Assembly (NCBI GenBank): GCA_963971305.1
Contig: OZ020307.1
Location: 53,503,702-53,567,701 of the forward strand
Direction: 5' to 3'
Source: Arcuatula senhousia
Taxonomy: Eukaryota; Mollusca; Bivalvia; Mytilida; Mytilidae
DNA: 64,000 bases
Numbering within the stretch: position 1 is the stretch's first letter; each line of letters opens with the position of its first letter. The translations under genes and the position numbers were made by a program. Below the pieces are notes generated by a model. That model saw only the letters and a program-made list of their open reading frames with translations. It had not been told where the DNA came from and did not search any database. This document shows, piece after piece, positions 26,801 through 41,800 of the stretch.

Positions 26801-29800
26801 CCCTTGAAGTGTTATATTTTGGTAATGGCTCTCTATTTTTGAGCAATAACTTTTGTTTCGCTATAAGAACTTTAATGATTTCTATCTCTCTGTGAATATA
26901 TTAGATAACCTTATCATAAAGTTGTGAAGAATTTGACTTCTCCAGTTGTTCTGAACTTTCTAGCTTTTATCAACCTTTAATTATTCACCATCAGAGTATT
27001 ATCATTCAGAATGATCGTACTGCACCTGCATTTGCATGTGCATTCCATTATGTCTTAAAAACTTGTATGTTGTGGTTTTGCTTAAAAAGTTTAATTGCTC
27101 ATAAAATTGTTATTGACCCTTTTGCACTCGCAGAGTTCATGTTCCTTTGTGAACTGGGTGTATCTTCTAATGAATTTGTGCTCATGGATAACATGGATGA
27201 TTTGGTTTTAAAAAGTTCACAACACATGACAGATTAATTCAAGTATTTGTTTTATTGAAGAAAAATCTTACAATATCTTCAAGTTTTGTTGAAGTAGATT
27301 AAAATTTAGCAACTGCATATTTTTGGACGGATTTCTTGGAGTAAAAAATTGGGGTTATAAAATAGTGAATCTGGGATGGTTGGCGGGCATCCAATCGATG
27401 GTCAGGGAAGAATCTTTTGTAACAGTTTTCTCAGCATCTTCTAATCACATCCACTTGATATTTGGTAAACAGCATTGTGGTGGGGTGCCAAAACATTGGA
27501 TTTGATTTCAGGCCTGTTGCTCACCTACTTCCTGTTTAACAGAATCTAGCCATTTTTAACTTTGACAGATTTTTACATGACAATGAAATTTTTCCTATTT
27601 GATTTTTGGTCTGATTTCATGGAGTGAAAAATATTGGTTATAAAATGGTGAATGTCAGGTGGCAGGCTCGCTTCTGGGAAACAATTCCATGACTCTTTAC
27701 TATAATTATTTTTTTTCTATAAATTATATTTTTCAGGTTAAGGAAATGCTTACATCATATCATGGCTCAGAAATGGTTTGATAATACAGTGCTGTTCTTC
27801 ATAGCTCTCAACTGTATAACGCTAGCAATGGAGAGACCTGATATTCCACCAGATTCAGATGTATGTATTGTTGACAGGTCAAATTTATCACAGTTGCTGT
27901 CAAGTGTGCATATACTGTTAATGAAAAGTTTGATTAGCTGATATTTGCACATTTTTGTCAAATTTAACCCACCACATAAGACTTATTTGTTTATTATACT
28001 ACCAATTAAGATATCAAGATTGGGGTATACTGGATTTGACTATGATTGTCTTTTCACTTCTTTCCAACAATAAACAGATTTGTAATAACTGCATTTTACA
28101 GCCATTTGAAAATTTACATTTGAGTAGTTTTAATTCAGTCTTGCACAAGCAGTGCCAATTTTAAATCTGTTTTATATGTCTTCATTCTGTTATGGCTAAT
28201 TGCACCAGGCAATAATTATTGGTGGTACTTTTCTTATACCCTGTTTTCCTTGATATACTGTTTAAATTGTGTATGTTTTTAAAAGTTCCATCACAATTTG
28301 CAAAGTTAAAAAAAAACTTAAGTGTCACTTGTCAGCTATTGACTACCTATAAGCTATCTATTTTTAAAATGAACGCAAAATATTTTTCTTCATTTCAGGA
28401 GCGACAATTTCTCACCTATTCCAATTATGGCTTTACTTGTATCTTTGCTGTTGAGATGACCATTAAGGTGCTGGCTAAGGGTTTAATGATTGGGAAACAT
28501 GCATACATGAAGAGTGGATGGAATGTGATGGATGGGTTCCTTGTCATGATATCTCTTACTGATGCAGTTATATCCCTCTCAGCTGATAGCAGTCCTAGAA
28601 TATTTGGAATCCTCAGAGTTTTCAGATTGTTGAGAACTCTTAGACCACTCAGGTAAATTTACAATATCTGATTTTGGGTAAAAGCAAACACAATGCTATT
28701 TACATCTCTTACATAGGAAGCAAGAATACTATTGACATGTTTTTAATTTAAGACAGGCTTTTTAGTTAGAATTTATCATTTAACACGAAAGAGAGCAAAG
28801 AAACAGACAACATTAGACACACAAAAACAACTGTATAGCAATCAACAATGCAAACTCAAATCATAAAGATTAAGATAACATTGTCATTTTCATTTTATGT
28901 TTACCTGTAACTTCTGCATTCCACTTTCAGGGTGATTAGTCGAGCTCCTGGTTTAAAGCTTGTGGTACAGACATTGTTGTCCTCCCTACGTCCTATCGGA
29001 AACATCGTCCTTATATGTTGTACCTTCTTCATCATCTTCGGCATCTTAGGAGTGCAGGTAGGTCAGACACAATTGATTTAATAAAATTAGTGGTGTCAAA
29101 ATGGAATTTATGATCTGTAAAAAAGAGCAACATACCAGAAGTCACAATTTTGGACAAGGGTTTAAAACATCTTAAGAAAATATTGACTGTTATAAGTGGG
29201 GCCATGCAGTATCATCTATCAGGCAAAGTCAACTTGAATTAACTAAAATGTAACCTGTAATTTGAGAGTTGTGTGAGAATATAAACAAAAATATGTCCGA
29301 AAGACAAAATGCTCTATCTTGCAACATTTGGGACGGACAGACAAACGGACCCAAATCTTATATGCCCCTACTTTCTTAGATGGGCCATAAAAATATGCAA
29401 TTAAAGAATATTCAAACAGTTCCATTGTAACATACTTAATCTTGCTTTTTCAGCTATTTAAAGGCAGTTTTTACTACTGTAAGGGCCCTGATGTACGACA
29501 CATCGTTAATAGGACCCAATGTTTGATGGACCCACATAATAAATGGATCAATCAGAAATATAACTTTGATGATCTAGGTCAGGTAAATATTATACATCTA
29601 TTGACCCTCTGGGAGGTCATTATAGGAAAAAATATAACTTTGATGATCTAGGACAGGTAAATATTATATAGTATTGACTCTCTTTGAGGTCAATAAACAC
29701 ATTTTTATTTCCCAAGAGCTGCCATGGGGAAAATGCACATGTATTATGTCTGGCCTAACTACAAAAGATAATAAAAAAAACACCAGGTTACTAAAAAACC

Positions 29801-32800
29801 TTTGATCTTCATTTCAGTCCAGCAGACAAAAAGCCCCTTGAAACTATAAAGCACAAATCATCATATTGACTGCTGATATTGTGAATCTTGATCTTTTCTT
29901 CGAAATTTTTTTAAAATAACCACTAAAGAAGACATGATTAGCTTAAAAGTAGCTCCATGAATGTTAAATATCTCACATATATTATCAACGTGTGGTTATA
30001 ATTTTACAGTTGTCCTCATGACATTGTAACATATATTATATAGTGAGTGTTATGCATAGGCCTTTTATCTTTATACCCCACGCAACGAAGTTGCGAAGGG
30101 TATAATGTTTTTGACTGGTCCGTCCGTCCGTCTGTGATCAAAGTTTGTAATCGCAACTCCTCTTAAACTACTGAACAGAATTTAACGAAACTTGGTATGC
30201 AAGAAGAACACCATATGTAGTTGTGCATGTTACCGGGAATTTTTGATTCGCAAATTTTTGTGGGAGTTATGGCCCTTTGGACTTAGAAATTTGCAGAAAA
30301 TCATGAGTACAGTTTGTAATCGCAACTCCTCTTAAACTACTGAACAGAATTTAACGAAACTTGGTATGCAAGAAGTACACCATATGTAGTTGCGCATATT
30401 ACCGGGAATTTTTGATTCGCAAATTTTTGTGGGAGTTATGGCCCTTTGGACTTAGAAATTTGCAGAAAATCATGAGTACAGTTTGTAATCGCAACTCCTC
30501 TTAAACTACTGAACAGAATTTAACGAAACTTGGTATGCAAGAAGAACACCATATGTAGTTGTGCATGTTACCGGTAATTTTTGATTCGCAAATTTTTGTG
30601 GGAGTTACGGCCCTTTGGACTTAGAAATTTGCAGAAAATCATGATTACAGTTTGTAATCGCAACTCCTCTTAAACTACTGAACAGAATTTAACGAAACTT
30701 GGTATGCAAGAAGAACACCATATGTAGTTGTGCATGTTACCGGTAATTTTTGATTCGCAAATTTTTGTGGGAGTTATGGCCCTTTGGACTTAGAAATTTG
30801 AAGAAAATCATGAGTACAGTTTGTAATCGCAACTCCTATTAAACTACTGAACAGAATATAACGAAACTTGGTATGCAAGAAGAACACCATATGTAGTTGT
30901 GCATATCACCAGGAATTTTCGATTCGCAAATTTTTGTCAGAGTTATGGCCCTTTGAACTTAGAAATTTGCAGAAAATCATGATTACAGTTTGTAATCGCA
31001 ACTTCTCTTAAACTACTGAACAGAATTTAACGAAACTTGGTATGCAAGAAATACACCATATGTAGTTGTGCATATCACCAGGAATTTTTTATACCCAAAT
31101 TATTGTGGGCGTTATGGCCCTTTGTTATGATACATGTTTTCAAATACCTGCACATTCACTTTTACAATCATTCAATATTATTGATTCCTGTAGCTCGATA
31201 CTAATTCCTCAAGGATAACATTGATAGTCCAATAGCCGAACGCGTGGGGTATGTGAGCGTGCTCACTAAGGTTCTTTCATTTATTTATGATTTTAACTAC
31301 ATTTGTTGCAGGCTTTGATGGCACTGTTTGTGTTAGCTTCCAAAGACGGCTGGGTCAGCATTATGTACACTGGGTTAGATGCAGTAGGAGTTGATATGCA
31401 GGTTTGTTATTTATGTAATACAAGCTGGGTGGCATTTTGATTACCAGTATTCAAAAGTTGTAAACCTTTGGTATACACAAAGTTTAAAGAAGAAGGTAAT
31501 GGAATATATATTAAAGTCACATTATAAATGTGCTCCTCTCACTTAGAATTTGATAACATTGGTTTTTCTAGAATTCCAATTGCAAAGCATAGACTTATCC
31601 ATTAGACAACAAAGGAATACCTATCTCATATCCACAACTTCATATAAACCCCTCAATGTTTGTAGTAACATACAATTTTTGTGACATAATACAGATGTGT
31701 ACCTTTTATTTAAACATTTCATCTGATTAATTTTTGGAGTGGTGGTATCTATTTATGAGTTAAAGCTCACTATTTATCTACTTTTAGAACTTAGAATAGC
31801 TTCATTTCTTTTTTAGCCACAAGAAAATTACAACGAATGGAGACTGATCTATTTTATTTCCTTCCTTTTATTGGTCGGCTTCTTTGTTCTCAACATGTTC
31901 GTCGGAGTCGTGGTGGAAAACTTCCATAAGTGTCGAGAAGACCAGGAGAAGGAAGAAAGAGAGAGACGACAGAAAAAACGATCAGAAAAGATGGAACAAA
32001 AACGAAAGAGTGAGGATGAACTTGGTTTGTACTGGGTCTGGCTCTTCTGTTACATTATTATTTTATTGTTTTATTTTTTTTAACCTGGTCATATAATTGT
32101 TTTTGGTGTCACAAAGTTTTCTTATAGACTTTGAAGAAAATGACAAGAGACGTCACTCATTTTATAGAAATTTTATTTACTGAAAAACTTTATTGCTCTA
32201 TTTTATTTAACTGTTGAAGAATAACCTAATTTTCTCAGAATTTTTGTTAAGATTACAAGGAAGACATCTGAAATTAATGACCTTTAAAGTCACTTTAATT
32301 TGATAAGTGATAATCGTATACACTCAAAAATTAATTTTTTACACTGTTTATCTGAGCGTTGAAACTCTTTTACTTGTTAAAATACAGCCCCTTTTACAAT
32401 CATATGACCAGGAGCACACAGGCACATTTTATTTTAGCATGTTAACAAGTTACAATCATTTTCAATATGACGGTTTATGCACTTTACAACACATTGTAAA
32501 AAAAAATTGCAGGAGACCTCTTAAATTCCTTAAATCTGGAGAATAGGGTTGTTATACAAGTTAAAATGTTTACATCATCCTAAAAAAGAGAAAGGTTCAC
32601 AGCTATGTAAGTTAAGCTTTGTTAAGTTCTGACTAGTTTGATAACTTATGATTGATAAGTTATGTCATTTTAAACCTATTCTTCAAGTCATCTCTCAAGT
32701 TTCATCAGCATGAGCTTAAAACATTTAACTTTAATGCCCTATAGCTTATCGTTGAAATTCTATGCATGTATTTCATGTTTTACATATCTCATCTATATCT

Positions 32801-35800
32801 AAGCACATATATTCTTTCAAACCCATACTTTAATTATAAGCACATATACATAATATGTTCAAATTACTCATTACTGTAGCTTCTAGTGAGCTTATAGTAC
32901 ATGTAGCTTTAACAGTGTCCCCAAATAACATTAGGGATTAGTGTCCTAAATAACATGAGGGGTGGGAGGGTGTGGAATGGTATGATTTAGTATCAATAAT
33001 CTCATTATGGGGTAAATTTTTATCCCCTTACTAATGATTTGATATCAAGTAATTTTTAGACTCTTATTTCACAAGTTTGAAGGACACTTTTATATTCCTA
33101 AATGTAAAACTTTTATTTGGCTTATTTCCACTGTGATTATTTCATTTTAAAGGAAGAACTTGACGTAACAAGTCAATGCAGTTATTGTAATTATAAAACC
33201 TACCTCTTTCAGGCATTATATAAAACGCGATACATGTATATATAAAAATAATTTGAAATTAAAATTTACTTTTTTATTGCATTTTCAAGATATATTTTTT
33301 TAATTAACTAAATTTTTAGAATTTAGAATTTTGTGCATGTTTTCCTAACTCAAACACACCCATTAGAATAGATGTGCATTAGTTGGCCAGACTCGGTATA
33401 TTTCTCTGTGTTGTAACCTTTTCTTCTTTATTTTTCTATGATACAGGTGAGTAGCTTTGATACAAAAAGTATAAAGTGTTGAAATTATCACTGCTAGGAA
33501 CATGCTTATCCAGGTCAATAATTTTTACTACATGTACTACTATAGATTTGTGCATCAATTTGTGTGTTCCTAGCTGTGATAATAAAAAATATGTATTTCT
33601 TGCTTCAACTTCACTGACTGATTATGCTCCTGCTTAATTGTTGCAAAAGTGACATAAAAATGTCATGTTGGCACTTTCCATTATGTTGTCTGTCTGTCTG
33701 TCCATCCGTCCCCCTAGGTTTCCGAGTGATAATTTAAATACGTCAAAGGATTTGATTGATATTTTGCACAGCTGTTGAGTACAATAAAATACAGGTCAAG
33801 CTCAATTTTCAGGATGATCCGGAAAAAAACATTATTGAAGATTTGCCACTTTGTAAATTTTCCTAATTTGAAAATGATGAAATTTTCTGGTCTAAAAAAG
33901 ATAACTCATTTCTTTTCTGTCTCTAAATAGATGTATAGTATATACAGTATAGTATACAAATATGTTTAACTTTTGATGAATATCGTGGCGGGGTATCATT
34001 TAATGTCCCATTACCTATTTTTAATTCATTCCATGTAAAATTTGAAATGAATTATCAATAATTCCTACACGCATGTTCTTTTCATCATATTGAGCTAGAG
34101 CCTGTTGTTTATATAGAGTTCTCATGACTAAATCTTAGACTACCATTTCCCATTGAAAGCATCTCATTGATTGCTTAGGTTCATTTTAGAAACTTACAGT
34201 AGTTGTGTTTATGCAATACCATACATGTGATTCTCCCGGCGGGAGTCGAAATCTCCCGACTTTTTGATCTATCTCCCCTTCTCCCGATTTTTTGTGTAAT
34301 CTCCCGCTTTTTCAAGACATGACAAAATTGTAGTTTTATAGACATTTGACTGTTCAGTAATAAAACATTTTCGGTGTTGTAGGGGTTTGTCAATCAGGTA
34401 GACGTAGTTTAACAGGTAAAGGTGTTTATTAAGAATTAATTGCCATAATTGACCTGATGATTGTATAAACAGTTTGAGATTAATCAGTGAAGCCATGTAT
34501 ATTTGGCACACGATAGTGCCCTCAACTGACATTGAAATGCAATTTTAATGAGCGTTGAAAATCTCCCGCTTTTTTGTCCAATCTCCAGCCGAAAAAATCA
34601 AAATCTCCAGCTTTGTCCTCACGGATCCGTAACATGTATGCAATACTGCTTCCCTTCAAGAGTTAACATTCAGTTTTATAGAGTGATGTATTAAGAACAC
34701 TTCATTATTAGTGCTCATATACTGTAAACGTGGAAATTTTTGTGGAATGATATATTTGTGTTTTTCTTAAGTTAACCATATGCGTAGGAGAATCTTTCAC
34801 AATTTTTCTAACAGTTCGTATTATTTACCTAAAGAATAAATCATTAGGGTAGGGAATATTTTCGTGGATATTTTGTGATTGTGAATGAAAATGACCCCTA
34901 CACAAAAATTTCCCATTTTCAGTATACATGTACAGGGTTCCCATGCCATCCTTGAATTCAAGGAAACCTGGAAAAGTCCTTGAATTTTACTTCAATGCTC
35001 AAAAAGCTGGAACAATCCTTCAATTTTATCAAATATCCTTGAAAAACCCTGGAATTTTGTAATATGCAGATTTGTTGACCGTTTGATAAAAAAAGGCCGA
35101 AAAATATTGGATGTTTAAAATGTTTGTGGATTATTTCAATCCTTGAAAATGACCTTAAATGCCTTGAAAAGTCCTGGAAAACCCTTGAATATTGTGTCCA
35201 AAAAATAGTGGGAACCCTGCATGTACTATTAATTCAATAGGTTCCATGTAGTCATGTTTTCATCCAGTGCAGTTCTAGGTAAACAATCTTATTTTGCAAA
35301 TGTTGTAGCAAATGATTACCATTCTTCTTATTTTTCTTCAAGAATTGAACCGTCCAGCTTATTGGTCAGACTATAATCCATTCCGATTGGTCATTCACCA
35401 AGTTGTCAACAGTAAATACTTTGACCTTGCCATTGCTGGGGTCATAGGGTCAAATGTCATCACTATGGCAATGGAATACTATATGATGCCACCGGTAAGT
35501 AATATACATTTAGTTGTTTGTTTCTCTGTTAAGATTTTAAAAGCTTAAAGAACAATTTTTTTTTGGGGGGGGGGGGGGGGTCGCAAAATGTAGTAATATA
35601 TTTTACAAATTTTGCTCAGACCTGACAATAATCTACAGAAACTCAAGATTTTTTTAAGGGTTAAGGTAATTATGAAATATAAGAAACTATTCAAAACAGG
35701 GTATTATTATTTAGAATTGGAATTATTCACAAATATGGTATTTCAGTTATTTAGCAAAGTCACAAAATACATAATTTTGACTCTCATTTTCTGTGCGCTG

Positions 35801-38800
35801 CACAGAAATTTTCAGGAAATTCTTTGAAAATACACGCGTATATAATTTTTATGTTAAAATCCTGTACGCGGCACAGAAAATTTCAATCTTTGTTAACTGC
35901 TGAAAAAGTGAAATTTCATATTTGATAATAATTCCAATTTTAAATAATACACTGTTTCAAAGAAAATCAGACCTTAGATTTTACTAAAATTACCATGAAA
36001 ATATGTGAATTCATGAGGAGCATTTTAATGATTTTAAAGAACAATATCTCACACTGTAGCTTAAAATATAAAGGCATTTAGAGCCTTCATAGAAAGTTGC
36101 ACTGCATACAGTTTGTGGGTCTGTCCATCTGTCTGTTAACCACAAGTTTTCAGATTAGTTTTTTCTGATTCCTCCAAACCCTAGATAAGATCTTCATTAA
36201 ATTTTATATACTGATTAAACTTAACAAGAACTTCAAGATGCAGTCAAAATTTTTTGTCATCAGAGACAAATTTGATAAAATGTTTCAAAGGCAGATTTAG
36301 GACTGGTGTGCCAGGCACCCTCCCTTTCCACAGGAAAATTTGGTTAGGATTTGTATGAAACAAGAGCTCACAGAAGACTTTTGTAATTGCGCTCCCTCCC
36401 TTTTGAAAATTTCTGTATCAGCCACAGTATTTTCCAATATTGCTTGTCTGTTTCAGGAACTGGAGTTTGCCTTGAAGATTTTCAACTATTTCTTTACTTG
36501 TGTGTTTATTATCGAGGCCACTATGAAGATTATAGCTTTTGGAATTGTTCGTTACATCCGAGACAGGTATGTATAAGGAGTAAATATGTACATGCTAAAA
36601 AAAGACAGCTTAGTACCAGAAACAATGAAAACATTTTAGTTGCATAGCATATACTTGACTGAGTAAATCGAAATAGAACAAAATTTTATTTTGAAGTAAA
36701 AATACTTAGATATCAAAATTTATAATTTATATAAATGGATTCATAAATTTTTTGCTTTAAACAAATTTGTCCTAGATTTCATTGCAAAATTTCTTATTTC
36801 TTGGGATTTAAATTTTTTGGTTTACCTGACCCACAGAAACCATAAAATTTGATTCTCTTATATGAAAATAAAACTTTTTTTGTGTTAACACAGGGTGAAT
36901 CTTTCCACACACAGAATGAAAAAAGCTTTGAATAGATATGCATGGACAGCTTAAAAAAATAAAACAAAAAAAGATAAAAGCAGAGTATTTTGAAGCAATT
37001 CTATTTTCATGATTATATGTAACATAATTAAGTTTGCTTTGTCATCAATCTTCAAAAATAGTATAGTAATCTATTCAAAGCAGTTTTTGAAAGATTGTTA
37101 AACCTACGATTTATTTAAATTAGAAAAAAAACTGTTGAGATTTGTCAAGATTAATTGAAAAACCATATTGGTCTTATTATATTAGTGTATTTCCTTATTG
37201 TTTTATAAGCCTTTCGCAATTTTCCTTGTTTGCAGTTTTATGTCGAACAACACATTTCTAAATTTTATTTTAATCAAATAAATTGCCCCCTCCCCCTTTT
37301 ACTAACCATAACAACCTTATAGCATTTTCTAAGATTAACTAACAGATTGTTTATTTTTTGCCTGAATTTTAACAGCAGGTAACTCGATGTTGATTTTAAT
37401 CTTCTAAACCTTTCTTCACCTACCTAGTTCTTTTGTGTTATGAAAACATTTTATCAAAACATCGAAATGTATGTGTGACTTTGTGTGGCTTATTTACCAT
37501 CTGTATGATTTTAATTTTTTTTTTACCATGATCCTCAAACTCAGGTCTGTTTTAATGAAAAAGAAGACAGTTCACCTGCAACATATAGGAGTCACTTTAG
37601 CACTATCTATGGGCTTGTTGGGTTGCAAAATTATATGCACAGGTTTCTTATCAACTTCATGTCACCATACATGTGACGGATCCGTGATGACAAAGCTGGA
37701 GATTGGACAAAAAAGCGGGAGATTTTCAACGCTCATTATAATTGCATTTCAATGTCAATTGAGGGCACCAGCATGTGCCAAATATACATTGCTTCACTGA
37801 TAAACTTCAAGCTGTTTATACAATCAACAGGTCAATTATGGCTATAAACCTTCAATTAACACCTTTACCTGCTCCTAAAACACCGGTTATGATTGAACAA
37901 TTTAATGTCTATAAAACTAATATATTGTCATGTCTTGAAAAAGCGGGAGATAACACAAAAAGTCAGGAGAACAGGAAACGGATAAAAAAGTCGGGAGATT
38001 TCGTTTCCCAGCGGGAAAATCACACGTATGTGTCACAGCCTCTTGATACCCAATAAGTGGTGTTTTGTTTGCCTGTGGGAAATTTCATGTTTTTGGTGTA
38101 CAAAGGAATGTTTTTATGTACCTGTAATGAAATTTTCATGGTTTCATATCCATATTGTTACGTTTATACGACTGATTGATTAATATATCGTGTGTTCAAA
38201 TTTTTGCATCACAATTAATGCTGTGAATAAAGCAAAAATTAAATCACCGTGAAAAAACTACTTAAAGGGTATTCGGCATGAAACTCTCTGTCATATAGTG
38301 CTATATGCTGTAAAGAGACTTAATACCCATTACACTTCTGCTTCCTGTTAACCTCATATTTAAAGATGTAGGCGTCATAGATTTCCCATGGAAGGTCACC
38401 GTTGTCTTGTATTACAAGTCAAATTACACAATTGACTTTCTATGGTTACATTATTTTTTGCCCATTAAAATTATTCTTTTTGGAATTTTTGAACTATTGG
38501 TCTTTTTTTTTTATATATCTATGAAGCATTTTTTTCCAAATACTGCATGTTACATTGTGCATTCAAGCAATACTTTCAAGTATATCACTTTATTTTTTAC
38601 ACCTCGACACTATAGCTGCACTTCACCACTTTTAATATATATTTTTTTTATATTTTTGAACACAATAACTCTATTTTGCATGTTTAAGAATCAATAATGC
38701 ACTTTTATCATGAATAATCACAAGAATCACTTCATCAAGAGTTAGCTCCCCTTAACCAACTTCCTGTAGGATTCAATCTATGTTCTGCTTTTTCACTTTT

Positions 38801-41800
38801 TTGTGGCTTCCCTGTGAAATTTGTTGGACATTTATGGTAGTTTTTCCATCTGTCTGTCCGTTATCAGTTGTACCTCAGGTTCACCTTTCAATTTCAGCAG
38901 TCTGATTTTCATGAAATTTTGTACACCTATTTGATATGAAAAACACATTAATTGCATCAAATATTAAACCTTTCCAACAAAAATGTGATCAAAGGGCCGA
39001 TGGTGTCTTAGGAAGCATCTTTGCTTGTTTTATTTCATGTGAAAAAGATGTGACATCAGGAATAACATAAAGATTAGATTTTGAATTTGATTTAAATTTT
39101 AACACAGTCTAGAAAAAAATATTTCTTGTTTGATCTTGTTAGTAAAACAGACGAATGAATCATATGAAATATGATATGCTAGTGACCTCTTTGTCAAATT
39201 TATTTTCAGACTTTTTTTAGCTTAAAAACTTGATTTTGATATCTGCAGTGTTTTTTTTACAACACTAAATCACAATTTTCATCAAATCAATCACTTTTAC
39301 TTCAAAATTGTCTGTTTACAGATTTTTGCCACTAACACTTTTTAAGATTGTTTCCATTCAGAGTTTTTCCACCAATTATACAACAAATGCTTATGTTATC
39401 ATCACACACTTACATAATAATCCATATATCTGGCTGACCTTTGACCTTTGAATCTATTTATAGATGGAATCAGCTGGACATCTTGATCGTCTTATTATCA
39501 GTTATCGGCATTGTCTTGGAAGAAATGGAGTCCAACGTCATCCCGATCAATCCTACAATTATCAGGGTCATGAGAGTGCTTAGAATTGCTAGAGGTATAT
39601 ACTGTTACATAGTTTACTATAAAACATCAAGAAATGAATGCTTGTTCATCAGCAGGGCCTTGGTGGCCAAATGGTATAAGGCCCTTGTTTAATACCACAC
39701 TATTGATACCTAGCCAATCACCTCTCAGGTGGTGTTCAGGTCCTGCTTGTAATTGACAAAAAAAGGACTTTCCCATCAGGATTGTCAGTTACCTGCCCAA
39801 GGTACTCTGGTTTCCTCCACCATTTTTAAAGTGCTATTCTCTGTAAGAAGCAGGCAATGAGTGAATCATGATTTAAAAAACACACAAGTTTGACTTCAAA
39901 ATACTGTTCAAAATGCTTAAAAAGTAACAAAAATGCATTGGCACTACTCTAAAGAGTCAAAAATTTGAGAAATATTTTGGTTAAAATGCATATAGAATTT
40001 GGATCTAAGGGAGATAACTCCTGTCAAGTCCTACTAAATCCCTATCATTGTAACAGAATTTTTTCTCCATCCTCTGACACTTGATATGACAACTAATGAT
40101 TGTTTCTTCTTAAGAAGGCTATTTTGAATGACACTTCATTGTCAAAACCATGTGTTTTTAAAATCATGATTAAAAAATTTTCGAATTTGCCTGATTCTTA
40201 CAGAGGACTGCACTTAAACTGACTACCCTGTATGTGTCAGGTACATCCAAATGCATGTTACATACACACACTTGTCCATCAGCAGGGACAAAAGATATTT
40301 GTTCTATGTATTGGGAAGATCAATAATGCATGCATGTTTTAAAAAACCTTTTGTAGAGTTTAATATGAGTAGGCCCAATAGGTGCCGCTACAAAGGTCAT
40401 ACTGGCAAACCTCAAACTGGGACTCAAAAAATATTTTGAATATGAAAAAAAGATAATGAAATTGGAAATAAGTGTTCACAACACAACCTACATAAATACA
40501 TGTCAATTTAAATTTCCACTATTGAAAAAGCCTAATTTAGGAATTATGACACACATTTTATCTATTTAGCGTAAAACAATTGACAAAAAAAAAATGAACA
40601 CATAAAATTGTTCATGGGCAGATTGATGGACAGACAGACCATCAGACAAAATGAAAATATGTCAAATATGAAGAAAAAACTTTTTTGTTTTTCAGTATTA
40701 AAGTTACTGAAGATGGCCAAGGACATCAGAGCACTGCTAGACACTGTGATTCAAGCTTTACCACAAGTAGGGAACCTTGGGCTGCTGTTCTTTCTACTCT
40801 TCTTTATATTTGCTGCCTTAGGTGTGGAGTTATTTGGAAGGTTGGGTAAGTTTTGCAAATGAATTGCTCATTTTAAATTGGAAATTATAATATCAGCCTA
40901 TGAAAGTTAATACACATGTAATACACATATATCACACAAATATGATACATTTGTCATGACAAAGCTGGAGATTTTGATTTTTTTAACCTGGAGATTAGAC
41001 AAAAAAAGTTGTTTTTTTTTCAATGCTCTTTAAAGGTGCCTTTCAAGCACGTGATTTCAATGTTAATTTGGGGCACTATTTGCCATATTTACATGGCTTC
41101 ATTGATTGATCTCCACCTGTTTATACAATTTGACAATAGACCTACAATTTTACACCTTAACCTTTGATATTAACAACTGACTAATTGACAAACCCCTTAA
41201 AATTCCACAAAAAGATGGGAGAAGGGGAAATTAGGTACCCATGCACTTTGGTGAAATTGAAAATTCTTAAAAATGAGTTCCCTTGAAAATAAGTACATTT
41301 AAAGTAATTTTCAGGTGCTTTGTGATTTTTCTCTCCTTAACTTAAATAAAGGTAATAGCAAAACTACCGAACTTGAATGATCAATCTCATAGTTCAGAGA
41401 AAATGACAAAAACGAATCAGTCATACCGGAGAATTGGTGGATTGCAATGGTCCTGACTTGGTACAGGCATTTCAAACGAAATGGTGGGTTAAACCAGGTT
41501 TTATGGCGCCAAACCTAAAAAAATAAACTTGTTTTTATACAGAGTGTTCTGCCGAGCATCCCTGTGAAGGTTTAGGATCACATGCCCACTTCAAAGACTT
41601 TGGAATGGCATTCCTGACACTGTTCAGAGTAGCAACAGGAGATAATTGGAATGGCATTATGAAGGTACTGTTATATACTGTGTTGTCATTATTATTCGGT
41701 GGGTATCAATTTTCGTGATTGGTCTTGAAGCATGAAAGTTGATACCCCACAAAAATGATTTTTAACATTAATCTGCATGCTACAGACTCAAGAACCACAC

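Noticed and set aside
28219..28398. N-terminal extension of the IIIS2 open frame
   Set aside because: This is intron read in frame; the acceptor CTTCATTTCAG at 28398 and alignment to Cav3 set the exon start at 28399.
32307..32546. Open frame in the IIIS6-IVS1 intron
   Set aside because: No family signature, no splice-site pair, and AT-rich composition like the rest of the intron.
17060..34015. Family C copies as coding or regulatory modules of Cav3
   Set aside because: They have mobile-element ends and tandem units, and the same words occur in several introns; nothing ties them to channel regulation.
38407..38697. Hydrophobic 96-residue open frame
   Set aside because: Its Phe/Ile/Tyr richness follows from AT-rich DNA; no Cav3 segment is missing at this place and no splice sites fit.
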